Shown here piece by piece: positions 44,184 through 53,464 of a DNA stretch of 64,000 nucleotides; positions within the stretch are counted from its first letter, which is position 1, and each line of letters starts with the position of its first letter. The notes beneath the pieces were generated by a model that did no database searches, was not told where the DNA came from, and saw nothing but the letters and a program-made list of their open reading frames with translations. The stretch comes from Nostoc sp. MS1 (lineage in GTDB: Bacteria > Cyanobacteriota > Cyanobacteriia > Cyanobacteriales > Nostocaceae): NCBI RefSeq assembly GCF_019976755.1, contig NZ_AP023442.1, positions 62,001 through 126,000 on the forward strand. The letters run 5' to 3'. A program made the position numbers and the translations under genes.

Positions 44184-45845
44184 TCACCGCAATATTAATT
44201 GCCCAAATAAACCACCTTCACCAGACCATTCTTTTTCCAGTAGTCTTACCTCTAACTCGAATAAACGGCGATAGGTCAGAGAGTAACCAGTAACGGGATG
44301 TTTCCAAGTTTCTTGTTTACGAGACTCATATAACTCAACAAATTTACGTCGCCCAAGTTCACTTAGCCAAACCTGCTTACCTCGAACCTCAAAATCTGCT
44401 TTGACATCCCATTGACCCCGATTAACTGAAGCCATCACTGTCATATCTACTAAAGGCACTCGAAAGATTTCTAGTAAATCCAATGCTAGAGGTGCAGCTT
44501 GAGAACGCGGCTGGTGGTAAAAACCTAAAGCAGGCTCTAAACCAACAGTTAAAATCGCGTTCATAACATCTTTGAGTAGCAAGGCATAACCAAAACTCAG
44601 CATTGCATTGAATCGGTCTAGCGGTGGACGGCGATTTCTACCAGCAAAATGCAATTGGGTGGCAACTTCTTTGGAAATCAAATCGGGTAAAGCGCCGAAA
44701 TATAAAGCCGCAAGGTTGCCTTCAAATCCTAATAGTGACTCTAGAGATTTCGCTTGCGGAACCTGTTTGAGTACACTTTTCATTTGAGCGATCGCCTTGT
44801 CTAATTTATCTGTTTTGGATTTCCCCCTCGTACCTCGCATTAAAAACTTGCGTTGCCCTTGACCACGACAGATTACGAGTTTACGTGCTAACTCTAAACA
44901 AGTCTCAGAATTACTCAATGCGGCATACTGACGAATCCGTCGTTGAATACTGCCTTGTCTGGAATCGAAACTACCAAGGTAACGACCACCACCAGAAATA
45001 AAATGCACTCCTATTTCTTGAACAGCGCAAAAATGAAGTGCTTGGGTAGAAATTTGTGAAAAACTGTGTAAAACTAGCTGCCCAACCTGATGAGCCGGAA
45101 TTGTTTCAACAGGTTGATTGCGACGAGTAATTTTGATTTGCTCTCCGGTTCGACCAACTGATGTTCCTGGTTCTAAAACATGAATTACTTGCCGCTCGTC
45201 ATCTTCAGGAAACAAGCGAATAGGTTGCCACTCTTTATTATGGGCAAGCCGCGCTTCTTCTGGTAAACAGACGGGAGCTAGAGAACAACGAGCGCACAAT
45301 CGCTCATTATCAATTACAGGCGGCCGATAAGTCGATTTTCTCAGATTACGTGCTTGTTGAATTGCCTCTCGGACTGTTGCGCGTCCTGCATCATCCAGTG
45401 GCACATGAACGACGACATTATCAGTGTGATAGCGGATGCGTCCTTCCTTAACTGTGATTTCATGCGCGGATTCTAACAGGTAAGCGTAAGCGAGAATTTG
45501 TAGGCGATCGCTCTCCCAAGCCTGGGGCTGATTGTTCTCATCTCGGTAACAACGGCCGCGTTTGTGTTCGTAGGGGATTGTTTGACCGTCACGGGTGCGG
45601 AGGGCATCAAGCCGACCACGCAAACCCAGTTCTCCGCTTTCGAGAAATAGCTCCTCCCATTCCTCATCTTCTTGTTTTTCAAGTTCGGTGTGCAGTCTGC
45701 GTCCAGCAAACACGGCTGCATCCTGGGTGTAAAGTTCCTCAACTTCTTCAAGGTAAAACAGGCGAGGACAGTAGGCAAGAGCGTGAAGGGCAGATACGCG
45801 GATGGTTTCTGCTTTAGTAAGTTCTGAACGGTCTAAAGTTTGCAT
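44184..45845 (-). CDS. cas4-cas1: Cas4-Cas1 fusion protein
   Basis: ATG 45845 is preferred to an upstream TTG, giving 553 residues. The Cas4 half has four cluster cysteines (C26 in ALAYCPRLF; C184, C187, C193 in CARCSLAPVC), and nuclease residues D80 and E93-x-K95. The Cas1 half has the catalytic E375 (LLGFEGNLA), H444 (GFYHQPRSQ) and acidic D456/E459. The fusion selects, trims and integrates spacers with Cas2. Such fusions occur in the I-B (Myxan) and I-G branches. Repeat-like sequence lies just upstream (45873-45900). Confidence 0.95.
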   Translation of the reverse strand: MQTLDRSELTKAETIRVSALHALAYCPRLFYLEEVEELYTQDAAVFAGRRLHTELEKQEDEEWEELFLESGELGLRGRLDALRTRDGQTIPYEHKRGRCYRDENNQPQAWESDRLQILAYAYLLESAHEITVKEGRIRYHTDNVVVHVPLDDAGRATVREAIQQARNLRKSTYRPPVIDNERLCARCSLAPVCLPEEARLAHNKEWQPIRLFPEDDERQVIHVLEPGTSVGRTGEQIKITRRNQPVETIPAHQVGQLVLHSFSQISTQALHFCAVQEIGVHFISGGGRYLGSFDSRQGSIQRRIRQYAALSNSETCLELARKLVICRGQGQRKFLMRGTRGKSKTDKLDKAIAQMKSVLKQVPQAKSLESLLGFEGNLAALYFGALPDLISKEVATQLHFAGRNRRPPLDRFNAMLSFGYALLLKDVMNAILTVGLEPALGFYHQPRSQAAPLALDLLEIFRVPLVDMTVMASVNRGQWDVKADFEVRGKQVWLSELGRRKFVELYESRKQETWKHPVTGYSLTYRRLFELEVRLLEKEWSGEGGLFGQLILR

Positions 45846-45872
45846 TTTTGATGTCTTCAGGATGAATATCAA

Positions 45873-46013
45873 CAATTAAACGCCTTGCGACATCAAAGGT
45901 AGAAATTGATCGTACTACATTAACTTCCTTGATTATCTAAAGTTTGAAATTTCCGCCCAAATAAACTTAATAGTGCCTAAACGACTATGCTTAACACCTA
46001 ACGGCATCTTAGG
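45873..46013 (-). repeat. Two degenerate CRISPR-repeat-like sequences between cas5 and cas4-cas1
   Basis: Plus-strand cores AAACGCCTTGCGACATCAAA (within 45873-45900) and TTAACACCTAACGGCATCTT (within 45990-46013) match the middle of the array repeat. On the minus strand both can form the GCC/GGC-type stem, with one pair altered in each. They fill the only sizeable gap inside the cas operon and could be Cas6 processing sites, or relics of a repeat pair. Confidence 0.65.
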
Positions 46014-46022
46014 AAATACAGC

Positions 46023-46673
46023 CTAATTTGTTTTAATAATAGTCCAAGCAGACTCAGGTGGATAACTCTGGTTAGAAGTTTCCAGCATTAAGTATCTCTG
46101 CCAACGAGTACCTTTTGAACCAACATGATCCACCCAGTAAGGTAAAGTTAGTAATCCATCTTCATCTTTGACTAACCATTGCAACGATTCACCTTGGTAA
46201 TTCTCAGGCAAGATATTAATAGAATTAACTAAATCTCGACTTTCTCCTAAACAAATACCTCCAAAACGGTTAATGGCAGCAGGATCATTAAATGCAATCT
46301 TCAAGCGTTGTGGTAGTGCTGGTTGGGAATTATCTTCTCCAATATCTACCCAAGCAATAAATCGTATATCAGTTAATAATTCCTGATAATCGGGTCTAGC
46401 ATTACTTGCATCGTGAATATCTTTTTTCTTGAAGCGTCGAAAGGTGCGGATGACAGTAGATTTTTGAGGTTGGGAAAGCATAGCGATCGCTAAACGAGTT
46501 CCACAATGCTTGTATCTATCCATCTCTCCTATTATAGAAAGTAACATTCCATAAACCGTAGATGGTGGAGGTACTGGGTAAGTTTCCGCGTACTCCCTTG
46601 CGCGAGATTGACGAAAACTTGCAATAGGAATCTCTACTTCCAAAGCTAAAATTTTTTCAGATGTTTTCATCAT
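46023..46673 (-). CDS. cas5: Cas5 (Cascade subunit)
   Basis: The 216-residue RAMP protein begins with the Cas5 pattern ILALEVEIPIASFRQSRARE, followed by TYPVPPPSTVYGMLLSIIGE, the typical glycine-containing first helix region. Cas5 caps the 5' handle of the crRNA in the surveillance complex. Its ATG overlaps the stop of cas7 (ATGA-type overlap at 46670-46673), so the two are translationally coupled. Confidence 0.92.
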   Translation of the reverse strand: MMKTSEKILALEVEIPIASFRQSRAREYAETYPVPPPSTVYGMLLSIIGEMDRYKHCGTRLAIAMLSQPQKSTVIRTFRRFKKKDIHDASNARPDYQELLTDIRFIAWVDIGEDNSQPALPQRLKIAFNDPAAINRFGGICLGESRDLVNSINILPENYQGESLQWLVKDEDGLLTLPYWVDHVGSKGTRWQRYLMLETSNQSYPPESAWTIIKTN

Positions 46674-47590
46674 CGAATCAACTCCAATTGAGGTAGTTGT
46701 AAATCTCTAACGATGACTTCTTTCATGCTTTGTATAGCTAGTTTAATTCCAGGAAAAACATTTACACCTAATTGCTTTAATTCTTTTATTTCATCATATT
46801 CTGTTATTTCACCAGCTATCCACAACTCTTGTGGTTCAATATCTTGATTTCGGACTTTTCTAATCAATTCTTTAATTGAAACTTCTGTATCGTTTTCTTC
46901 GTAACAATAAAGAATGCGAGGAGAAAAATCATGAGTCCATCGTAAAACTAAACTTTCAGGAGAAAAATCGTAAAGAAAGCGGGAATGATTTCCTGCTACT
47001 TCTCCCAAAGAGCTTAAACCATCTAAAACTGCTATTATACGAGATTTGTCCTTTAAGCGTTCTGGAGTTAATGCAAATCCATATTGATAACGAGTAGCAT
47101 GAACTTCTGTACCATAAAGTGAAGTTCGTCCCTTTTTACCACTAGCAGAATTAAAGGTTAAATCACCGCTAAAAGGGGTTGTAGAGACAGCACGAGTTAC
47201 TTCTAAAACTCCTCGTTTAGCTGTTGTTGTACCCTTGGGAGCTTTTTTACCTTTTTGTTTAGGTTCATCTGAAGCTTCTACTTTTGCACCTTCCGCACGC
47301 ATGAATCCTAAAACATCATCATCAATAAACGTGATATCATCAAAGTTTTCATTTTGCCAAATATTATCATTGATATCATCGTCCCAACGACGATTGACTT
47401 GATAGTCATTACCAGCAGTTTGCCAGTAGTAACGCAAAGCCCAACGAATTGCTTCAGAAGATACTGTTGTATGTACTTCTCCCTTCCACAAAATTTTCTG
47501 TAGAGTGGTTATATTACCTTCATTCTCCCCACGGTTATTAGCAGCAGTACCGTATCCAGTTAATATGTTACCAAACAAATGAAACGACAT
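46670..47590 (-). CDS. cas7: Cas7 (Cst2/DevR-type backbone subunit)
   Basis: The 306-residue protein has the Cas7 N-terminal pattern SFHLFGNILTGYGTAANNRG and the TTVSSEAIRWALRYYW segment of the Cst2/DevR family, then ARTPFSGDLTFNSASGKKGR-like conserved text and EVHATRYQYGFALTPERL. Several copies form the helical backbone along the crRNA. It overlaps cas5 by 4 bases and follows cas8 by 55 bases. Confidence 0.93.
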   Translation of the reverse strand: MSFHLFGNILTGYGTAANNRGENEGNITTLQKILWKGEVHTTVSSEAIRWALRYYWQTAGNDYQVNRRWDDDINDNIWQNENFDDITFIDDDVLGFMRAEGAKVEASDEPKQKGKKAPKGTTTAKRGVLEVTRAVSTTPFSGDLTFNSASGKKGRTSLYGTEVHATRYQYGFALTPERLKDKSRIIAVLDGLSSLGEVAGNHSRFLYDFSPESLVLRWTHDFSPRILYCYEENDTEVSIKELIRKVRNQDIEPQELWIAGEITEYDEIKELKQLGVNVFPGIKLAIQSMKEVIVRDLQLPQLELIR

Positions 47591-47645
47591 TGTTCAAGCT
47601 CCTTAATAAAATATAAAAAGTCAAAAGCCTAATTTACTTAAGATA

Positions 47646-49169
47646 TTAAATGCCAATATCTATTAAATCTTCATCTACTTGTTCTTCATCAGTATCGTTT
47701 GTAGTACCCTTACCTTTATAACTAGCTAATGCTAGTAAAGCTAAATCTCTTGATTTCTTCCAGTTTTTCTCATTCATGACAAATTCCATTAGTTCCTCCC
47801 AATGTTCTTGTAAAGTTGGTATTTTTCCGGCGCGTGACCAAAAATCAGTAATAAATTCTCGAAATGTATCCGAGTTTTTACATCGACCTAATCCAGTCCT
47901 GATACGTACTGTTTCTCGCTCAAAGTTCGGAACTTCTCTTCGTCTATTTGCTTGTTCAGAAATTTGTCCATATGTGAACTTAATTGCTTCGTGGCAAGCT
48001 TTAACAAACAGTTTCTCGCGCTCATCTGATTTAACTTTTTGAATCACTTGATATAGCCCTCCTCTTTCGTAAGTCAATTGTTTAAATAATTCATTACTGT
48101 TCACTTTGTCTGAAATACTAGAATACCAAGGTTGGTTTCTGGCCAGATTTTCAGCAATTAATTCTCTAGCAAAGCTAGTTACTACAAAACCACCATTTTT
48201 ACTTTCTACAGTTTTATCTCTTAGCCAATCATTACAAATTTGATAGTTTTGGCATATCTCTTGACTAGCTTCAACCAGATACATATCAGTTCTAGTTTTC
48301 TGCTGGGTAGCCCAAGCAACAGTTCCTAAAGTAAAAACTTGGCAGCGTGATACAGCAAAACCTTTAGCAACATTGATTGTAGATTCTAAAGTTAAAAACT
48401 TTAGCCCTGCATCACCTAAGCTAGAAGCATGAAAATCTTTATAAGTTGCATATCTTAAATGTTGATTTTGACGATATTGAGCATATTTAGCTAAATCTAT
48501 AATTTCTGGAACTACAAGTGCATATTGTGCGCGTTTATCTCGCAATTTTGAGCGAAGAATGTAGTAATAACAAGCGACAGGAGCAAATAACAAGACAAAG
48601 GCATTTTCTGGAGGTTCTTCAAAGCTTGTATCAGAACTAAAAGCAACATGACGCACTACTGCACCAGGGCTTAACCATCCAGCAATGCTGATGGATTTTG
48701 TCAACAAATTTCCATTTTTATCACAAAGGTTATCAGCAAAATCTTGATAAGCATAGCTTTGTAAGCTTTTATATGTAACCTGAATCTCTCTGTCGCCTTC
48801 GCCTAATGATAAAGATTCGGTTTTAGTCCCGGTTGATTTATGAGTGCTAGTGTGTTGTAAAAAAGTACCCAAGATCCCTTGATGTACAATTACTTGAGCA
48901 TCTTTACGCATAGTTTGTGAATCTAAACCGCGAAGGGCGATTAATCCATCATTTATTTGAAATGATTCTTTTAATAACCATTCCAAAACAGTTTTATCAT
49001 TTCCTTCCCAGTCTAAAATGACTTTGCGATCACTAAGTTGCCAATGTAGACCTTCTGGACAAACCGCATTCTCTTTGCCTAATTGATTTAAAGTCATCCA
49101 TAAGCCTGCTAAACCAGCGCAATGCAACAAAGTAAAACTGGAATTACTTAAATCAAACTCTAATTTCAC
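47646..49169 (-). CDS. cas8: Cas8 (Cmx8-like large subunit)
   Basis: The 507-residue protein begins LEFDLSNSSFTLLHCAGLAG, which fits the Cmx8/Myxan group of large subunits. Further conserved-looking text is LSPGAVVRHVAFSSDTSFEE and NAFVLLFAPVACYYYILRSK. The large subunit recognises the PAM and recruits Cas3. Its ATG overlaps the cas3 stop (49166-49169). Assignment to the I-B/Myxan branch rests on this gene, the separate Cas6 and the Cas4-Cas1 fusion; sequence search would settle it. Confidence 0.82.
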   Translation of the reverse strand: MKLEFDLSNSSFTLLHCAGLAGLWMTLNQLGKENAVCPEGLHWQLSDRKVILDWEGNDKTVLEWLLKESFQINDGLIALRGLDSQTMRKDAQVIVHQGILGTFLQHTSTHKSTGTKTESLSLGEGDREIQVTYKSLQSYAYQDFADNLCDKNGNLLTKSISIAGWLSPGAVVRHVAFSSDTSFEEPPENAFVLLFAPVACYYYILRSKLRDKRAQYALVVPEIIDLAKYAQYRQNQHLRYATYKDFHASSLGDAGLKFLTLESTINVAKGFAVSRCQVFTLGTVAWATQQKTRTDMYLVEASQEICQNYQICNDWLRDKTVESKNGGFVVTSFARELIAENLARNQPWYSSISDKVNSNELFKQLTYERGGLYQVIQKVKSDEREKLFVKACHEAIKFTYGQISEQANRRREVPNFERETVRIRTGLGRCKNSDTFREFITDFWSRAGKIPTLQEHWEELMEFVMNEKNWKKSRDLALLALASYKGKGTTNDTDEEQVDEDLIDIGI

Positions 49170-51592
49170 TGTTCTGCCCCTACCTCTTCACTGTAACTAA
49201 TGATGCCTGCTGGAGTAACAGGATAAAAACCTTTACGCGGCCATTCCCAATATTTGTATCTGGCATCAATTCTGATTGGTACTGACCAAGCTTGTGCTTC
49301 CTTTAGAAACAATTTCATTCGAGATTCATTTAAACCTTGTTTGAGTAATTCTTGTTGGTGTTGTTCGGCAATAGCCCAGATTGAGGTTTCATCCTCTCCC
49401 AATAGCACGGTAATCGTGTAACCACCTTCACGTAAAAAATCTGGGCGATTACACCAGTTATCTTCAAGCCAGCTTGATCTGACTTGCTCAACTTCCTCAA
49501 CATTAAGGCTAGCCGCTACTTGTGCTAAGTCTCGTTGAGAAATACCTGTTTTATGGGAAAATTCTTGAATTAATTGCTCCCCTGTAGAAAGCTCTGCTTT
49601 ATCATAGGGTTGCTTATTATGCCAAGGGTAAATAATTGCCAACTTTGAACCTTGTTCGGGTCTAGCCATCCTACGGTTTAATCTTCCCATGCGTTGAATT
49701 AAAGACGCGGCGGGAGCCATTGCAGATATAAGTAAATCTGCACTTAAATCCAGAGACATTTCACAGACTTGTGTAGTGATAGCCAAGACTGGTTCATTTG
49801 TTTGAAAAGCATCAATGACTGCTTGATGCTTTTTAAGCCTATCTTTATAGCGATAACGACTGTGATAGATTAATGGTTTAATGTCTAATTCTGGTAAATT
49901 CTCAGTAAGCTTAACTTTTGCTGTGCGGTAGATATCAATACAGCTTTTTACAGAATTAGTCACCCATAAAACTTTCTGCTTATTTGAGAGAGCTTCAATT
50001 GTAGGTTGCCAAATTTCCTGTAATTCATCAAAGTTAATGACTTCACGAATATATTTAATGTCATAGCGCTTCAGTTCCTCTAGTTCCTTTGGGCCTTCGA
50101 TGGGTTCATCTAATGCTTCCCCTTCTTCTGCAAGGACTTGACGGATAGCTTCTAATTGTTCGGGAGTAAAACTAGCGCTCATTAAGAGTATAGGCGCACC
50201 ACGAAACGCTTTGATAAATTTCAATAATGTACCAAAAAGCCGGGAATCGTATGCGTGAACTTCATCAAATACAAAAGCTGATTGAGCGATCGCTGCCCAA
50301 GAGTAAAGTGGTTTACGATTATTTTGAATAATTCCTAATACAGAATCAACTGTACAAACAATTAATTTTTTTCGCCATGCTTGAAAGGCCATGAGCCGAG
50401 CATTAATACCCTCAGAATCATCCGATTCCCCAGAAAATAGTAGCTCTCGATCCAAATCAGCACGGGAGTGCATCAAGGTTGCTTCAATCTCTGTACCATC
50501 TACATAGTCAATATATCCTTGAGAAGCTGTACCTGTAGTTGGATAGGAAAAAAATAATTTACGTCCAACAGCCCATTTTTTACCCCAAGCATAAGCACCA
50601 ATTGTTTTACCTGTTCCACAACCTGCTTTAACAACTGTTACTCGACGCTCCGACTTAGCAATTGACTCTTGAAATGGGCGTAATTTCTGACCTTTTAGCC
50701 GTTGGTTAACTAATTTCTGGAAATCCTCTTTTGAAAGTTGCAAGGTTAATACCTGTTCAATCCATACTTTAAAGTCTTCCTCAGCTAAAGGTAATGCAGA
50801 ACCAGCTAAATCTGCTGCAATTACTGTTGCCTTTACCGCAGCAATAAATTTTTGTTGCTCCCAGTCTAGTTGCGATTCAAATTTAATAAATTCACTGCGT
50901 AGATTTATTAAAGCTTTTTGTAACTCTTGTTTAGACCATATTTCTTGAGGTACTTTCGGTAGTTCTTTAGGTAATCCTAAAGTTTGATGACCCATTTTCA
51001 AGACCGCTTGGAAATCTGAATGATGAGTATATATTTTTAATTCATCTCCTGTACCTGAAAGAATTTCGGCTATAAATTCGGCAACTTGATTATTTCCATT
51101 GACACCTATTTTAAGATGATGTCCTATTGCTGCCCAAATCGCAATCATTAAATCGGCATTTTGACATTGTTCTAGCCATTCTCTAAATGTCACTACCTGT
51201 AAGGCTAAAATACCGCTAATGACTTCATGACGCAGCATTTGCCTGTTTGAATGATCGTTTGATAGTTTTAATAAATCTTTGCGGAACTTAAGGTATTTTT
51301 GATCTAATGTTTTAGGATTAATGGTTTTTAAATAAACCATCTCTTGAAAATGTTGATTTGCTTTACCCCAATCATGCAAATATGCACCTAATTTAACTGT
51401 TTTTGCAAAGTAATCCAGACTAACATTTTTTAGCCCTAACTGTTGAAGGATAGATTGACCCAACTTATCAACCAAAATATCGGCGGCTTGCATGACAAAG
51501 CTAATATGACCTGTATACTTGGCAGAACCCCGTGCTTTATCGTTGTTTTTCTCCTCCATTGAAAAGGATTTAGCTAATAACACCTTAAACAT
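49166..51592 (-). CDS. cas3: Cas3 helicase-nuclease
   Basis: ATG 51592 is chosen because GGAGGTGGAA lies directly upstream, giving 808 residues; an earlier ATG at 51649 is inside cas6. The N-terminal HD nuclease has H73-D74 (AYLHDWGKAN) and later IGHHLKIG. The helicase follows with Walker A KAGCGTGKT (322-330), DEVH (443-446), and QRMGRLNRR near residue 600. Cas3 unwinds and degrades target DNA after recruitment by Cascade. It overlaps cas6 by 8 bases and cas8 by 4. Confidence 0.96.
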   Translation of the reverse strand: MFKVLLAKSFSMEEKNNDKARGSAKYTGHISFVMQAADILVDKLGQSILQQLGLKNVSLDYFAKTVKLGAYLHDWGKANQHFQEMVYLKTINPKTLDQKYLKFRKDLLKLSNDHSNRQMLRHEVISGILALQVVTFREWLEQCQNADLMIAIWAAIGHHLKIGVNGNNQVAEFIAEILSGTGDELKIYTHHSDFQAVLKMGHQTLGLPKELPKVPQEIWSKQELQKALINLRSEFIKFESQLDWEQQKFIAAVKATVIAADLAGSALPLAEEDFKVWIEQVLTLQLSKEDFQKLVNQRLKGQKLRPFQESIAKSERRVTVVKAGCGTGKTIGAYAWGKKWAVGRKLFFSYPTTGTASQGYIDYVDGTEIEATLMHSRADLDRELLFSGESDDSEGINARLMAFQAWRKKLIVCTVDSVLGIIQNNRKPLYSWAAIAQSAFVFDEVHAYDSRLFGTLLKFIKAFRGAPILLMSASFTPEQLEAIRQVLAEEGEALDEPIEGPKELEELKRYDIKYIREVINFDELQEIWQPTIEALSNKQKVLWVTNSVKSCIDIYRTAKVKLTENLPELDIKPLIYHSRYRYKDRLKKHQAVIDAFQTNEPVLAITTQVCEMSLDLSADLLISAMAPAASLIQRMGRLNRRMARPEQGSKLAIIYPWHNKQPYDKAELSTGEQLIQEFSHKTGISQRDLAQVAASLNVEEVEQVRSSWLEDNWCNRPDFLREGGYTITVLLGEDETSIWAIAEQHQQELLKQGLNESRMKLFLKEAQAWSVPIRIDARYKYWEWPRKGFYPVTPAGIISYSEEVGAEQ

Positions 51593-52250
51593 TTCCACCT
51601 CCACCGCTAGGTTGGAAGTATCCACAACCAAGGTGTCTTTTGCCACCAATACCCAATTGTTGTAATTTTATAGAATCCTCATCATTTAATCCTGAAATCT
51701 CCGTAGTAAAACCTACAATGGTATACCGTTTAACTTTAAGTGTTTTCCGATATGGTTCACCGTTTTTATCTGTAGGGATATAAATCTCGCCTGATATCCC
51801 TAAGCTGTTAAGTTGACGTTGTGCGGCTAATAAAAATGATTTTGGTTCGCTATATCCTTTAATAACAACAATTCTAGACTTGAGCTTTTTAGCTGGTTGA
51901 AGCATAAAGATTTGTGGAATACCAATCTGAATTTCATGTATTCCTATACGAATAGACTTTCCTGCTAGTTGATAAATTAAGGAAATTTGAGGAATTTGTA
52001 CGCGAACCCTAAAACAAGATTTCTCAGTCAGAAGTATCTTTCCTTGCTTATCTGGAAAACCAGGAATTGTCAAAATGCTCATGTATTTTTGCTGTCGTAG
52101 CTCTGGAATAAGGTGAATGCACGCAGCATAAAGCCCATAGTTATGATCCGCAGGAAGATACTTTCCTCTAACTGGAAAAGTTAGTTCAACAAAAGGCTCA
52201 AGCTCATTACCTGCATCTTGAGATGCAAAAAAATTCACAGATGCAACCAT
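51585..52250 (-). CDS. cas6: Cas6 CRISPR RNA endoribonuclease
   Basis: The 221-residue protein ends with the glycine-rich RNA-binding loop typical of Cas6 (QQLGIGGKRHLGCGYFQPSG). The N-terminal half has the RAMP pattern FVELTFPVRGKYLPADHNYG. It cuts the repeat transcript at the base of the GCC/GGC hairpin, leaving the TTGATCAC handle (predicted). It is the first gene of the cas operon; the region upstream holds three repeat-like sequences and the short CRISPR array. Confidence 0.92.
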   Translation of the reverse strand: MVASVNFFASQDAGNELEPFVELTFPVRGKYLPADHNYGLYAACIHLIPELRQQKYMSILTIPGFPDKQGKILLTEKSCFRVRVQIPQISLIYQLAGKSIRIGIHEIQIGIPQIFMLQPAKKLKSRIVVIKGYSEPKSFLLAAQRQLNSLGISGEIYIPTDKNGEPYRKTLKVKRYTIVGFTTEISGLNDEDSIKLQQLGIGGKRHLGCGYFQPSGGGGNV

Positions 52251-52292
52251 TTTAGGATGCTCCTAAATCATAAAAATATTCAATCTTTTCAA

Positions 52293-52590
52293 AACCTTGC
52301 GGCATCTAAGGTAGTAAACCGATAATACGTAATCTTTTGAGAAGTACTCTTGTTAAGTGGTAGTTTTTTCAGACTTGTTTAAGACCTTAAAACATCTGAA
52401 TTAATTAATGAATAACAAAATTTTAATTTTATGTCAAGTAATTTACACTTTTATGCTCAACGCCTATCGGCATCATAGGTTCGGAGCAGATCGGGTTATC
52501 TTAGTCCCAACTGCTCTATAACACTGATAACTATCCAGCCTTAAGACCGTAAAAGTGATCAACGCCTTACGGCATCTTAGGTTAAGGTGA
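52293..52590 (-). repeat. Three degenerate CRISPR-repeat-like sequences upstream of cas6
   Basis: Repeat-like cores lie at 52293-52312 (CCTTGCGGCATCTAAGG), 52453-52489 (CTCAACGCCTATCGGCATCA and further similarity) and 52555-52590 (GTGATCAACGCCTTACGGCA, changed afterwards). They are spaced irregularly (roughly 65 and 140 bases apart), unlike array units. They may be the decayed distal end of the short array or a regulatory element in the cas6 leader transcript. Confidence 0.65.
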
Positions 52591-52713
52591 ATATCCATAT
52601 TATTACCATAAAAACTTTCTATAAGCTTGGTACAATCATCTGTCAGAGAAATAATTTATCTTCCTTAAGATTTAACTATTTTAAATATTATGAAGTGTGT
52701 AAGCTTACTGAAT

Positions 52714-53464
52714 GTGATTAACGCCTAGTGGCATCAAAGGTTTAGTCAGGGTTGTAGTACGGTTTCTGTAATAATCGCTGCTGGGTGATCAACGCCTACT
52801 GGCATCAAAGGTTTGGTCAGTTCATGAGCGATCGCATCCAACGCATCCAGTTGATAGTGATCAACGCCTACTGGCATCAAAGGTTTGGTCAGATCAGTAT
52901 TCTGTAGTGTCGTTCTATCTAGACCCTAGTGATCAACGCCTACTGGCATCAAAGGTTTGGTCAGCCCATAAAAAAATGCTCTATATTGCCTTGTAACAGG
53001 GTGATCAACGCCTAGTGGCATCAAAGGTTTGGTCAGGACTTGAAACCAGTTATGCGATCGCCATCTGCCCAGTGATCAACGCCTAGTGGCATCAAAGGTT
53101 TGGTCAGTTTATAGCGTGGCGCACCTCGTAACACCATGACTCGTGATCAACGCCCAGTGGCATCAAAGGTTTGGTCATGTCTGAGAAAGGATAAAACTCA
53201 ACGCCTTGCCCCTCGTGATCAACGCCTAGTGGCAATCAGAGGTTAAACAGCCAAGTTTACCAAAAAGAACTTACCAGCCTAGATATGTGATCAACGCCTA
53301 GTGGCAATCAGAGGTTAAACAGGTTTACCTAGTGGCAACTCTCTAAAAAAACTGATGTGATCAACGCCTAGTGGCAATCAGAGGTTAAACAGACTTTGAC
53401 GGTGAAGTAATTGTTGACGATTAGGAATGTGATCAACGCCTAGTGGCAATCAGAGGTTAAACAG
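52714..53464 (-). CRISPR. Second CRISPR array, 11 repeats in two versions
   Basis: Repeats of 36 bases start at 52714, 52785, 52857, 52929, 53001, 53072 and 53143 (seven of the version ending CATCAAAGGTTTGGTCAG on the plus strand) and at 53215, 53287, 53357 and 53429 (four ending CAATCAGAGGTTAAACAG). Both share GTGATCAACGCC and the stem GCC-TAGT-GGC (or TACT in several of the first group). By position of degenerate copies and leader, the four variants are the newest units. The array is transcribed leftward, towards cas6. Confidence 0.95.

Noticed and set aside
43881..52250. Assignment of the CRISPR locus to type I-G because of the Cas4-Cas1 fusion
   Set aside because: I-G systems have a Cas5-Cas6 fusion and other backbone proteins; here Cas5 and Cas6 are separate and Cas7 is Cst2/DevR-like.
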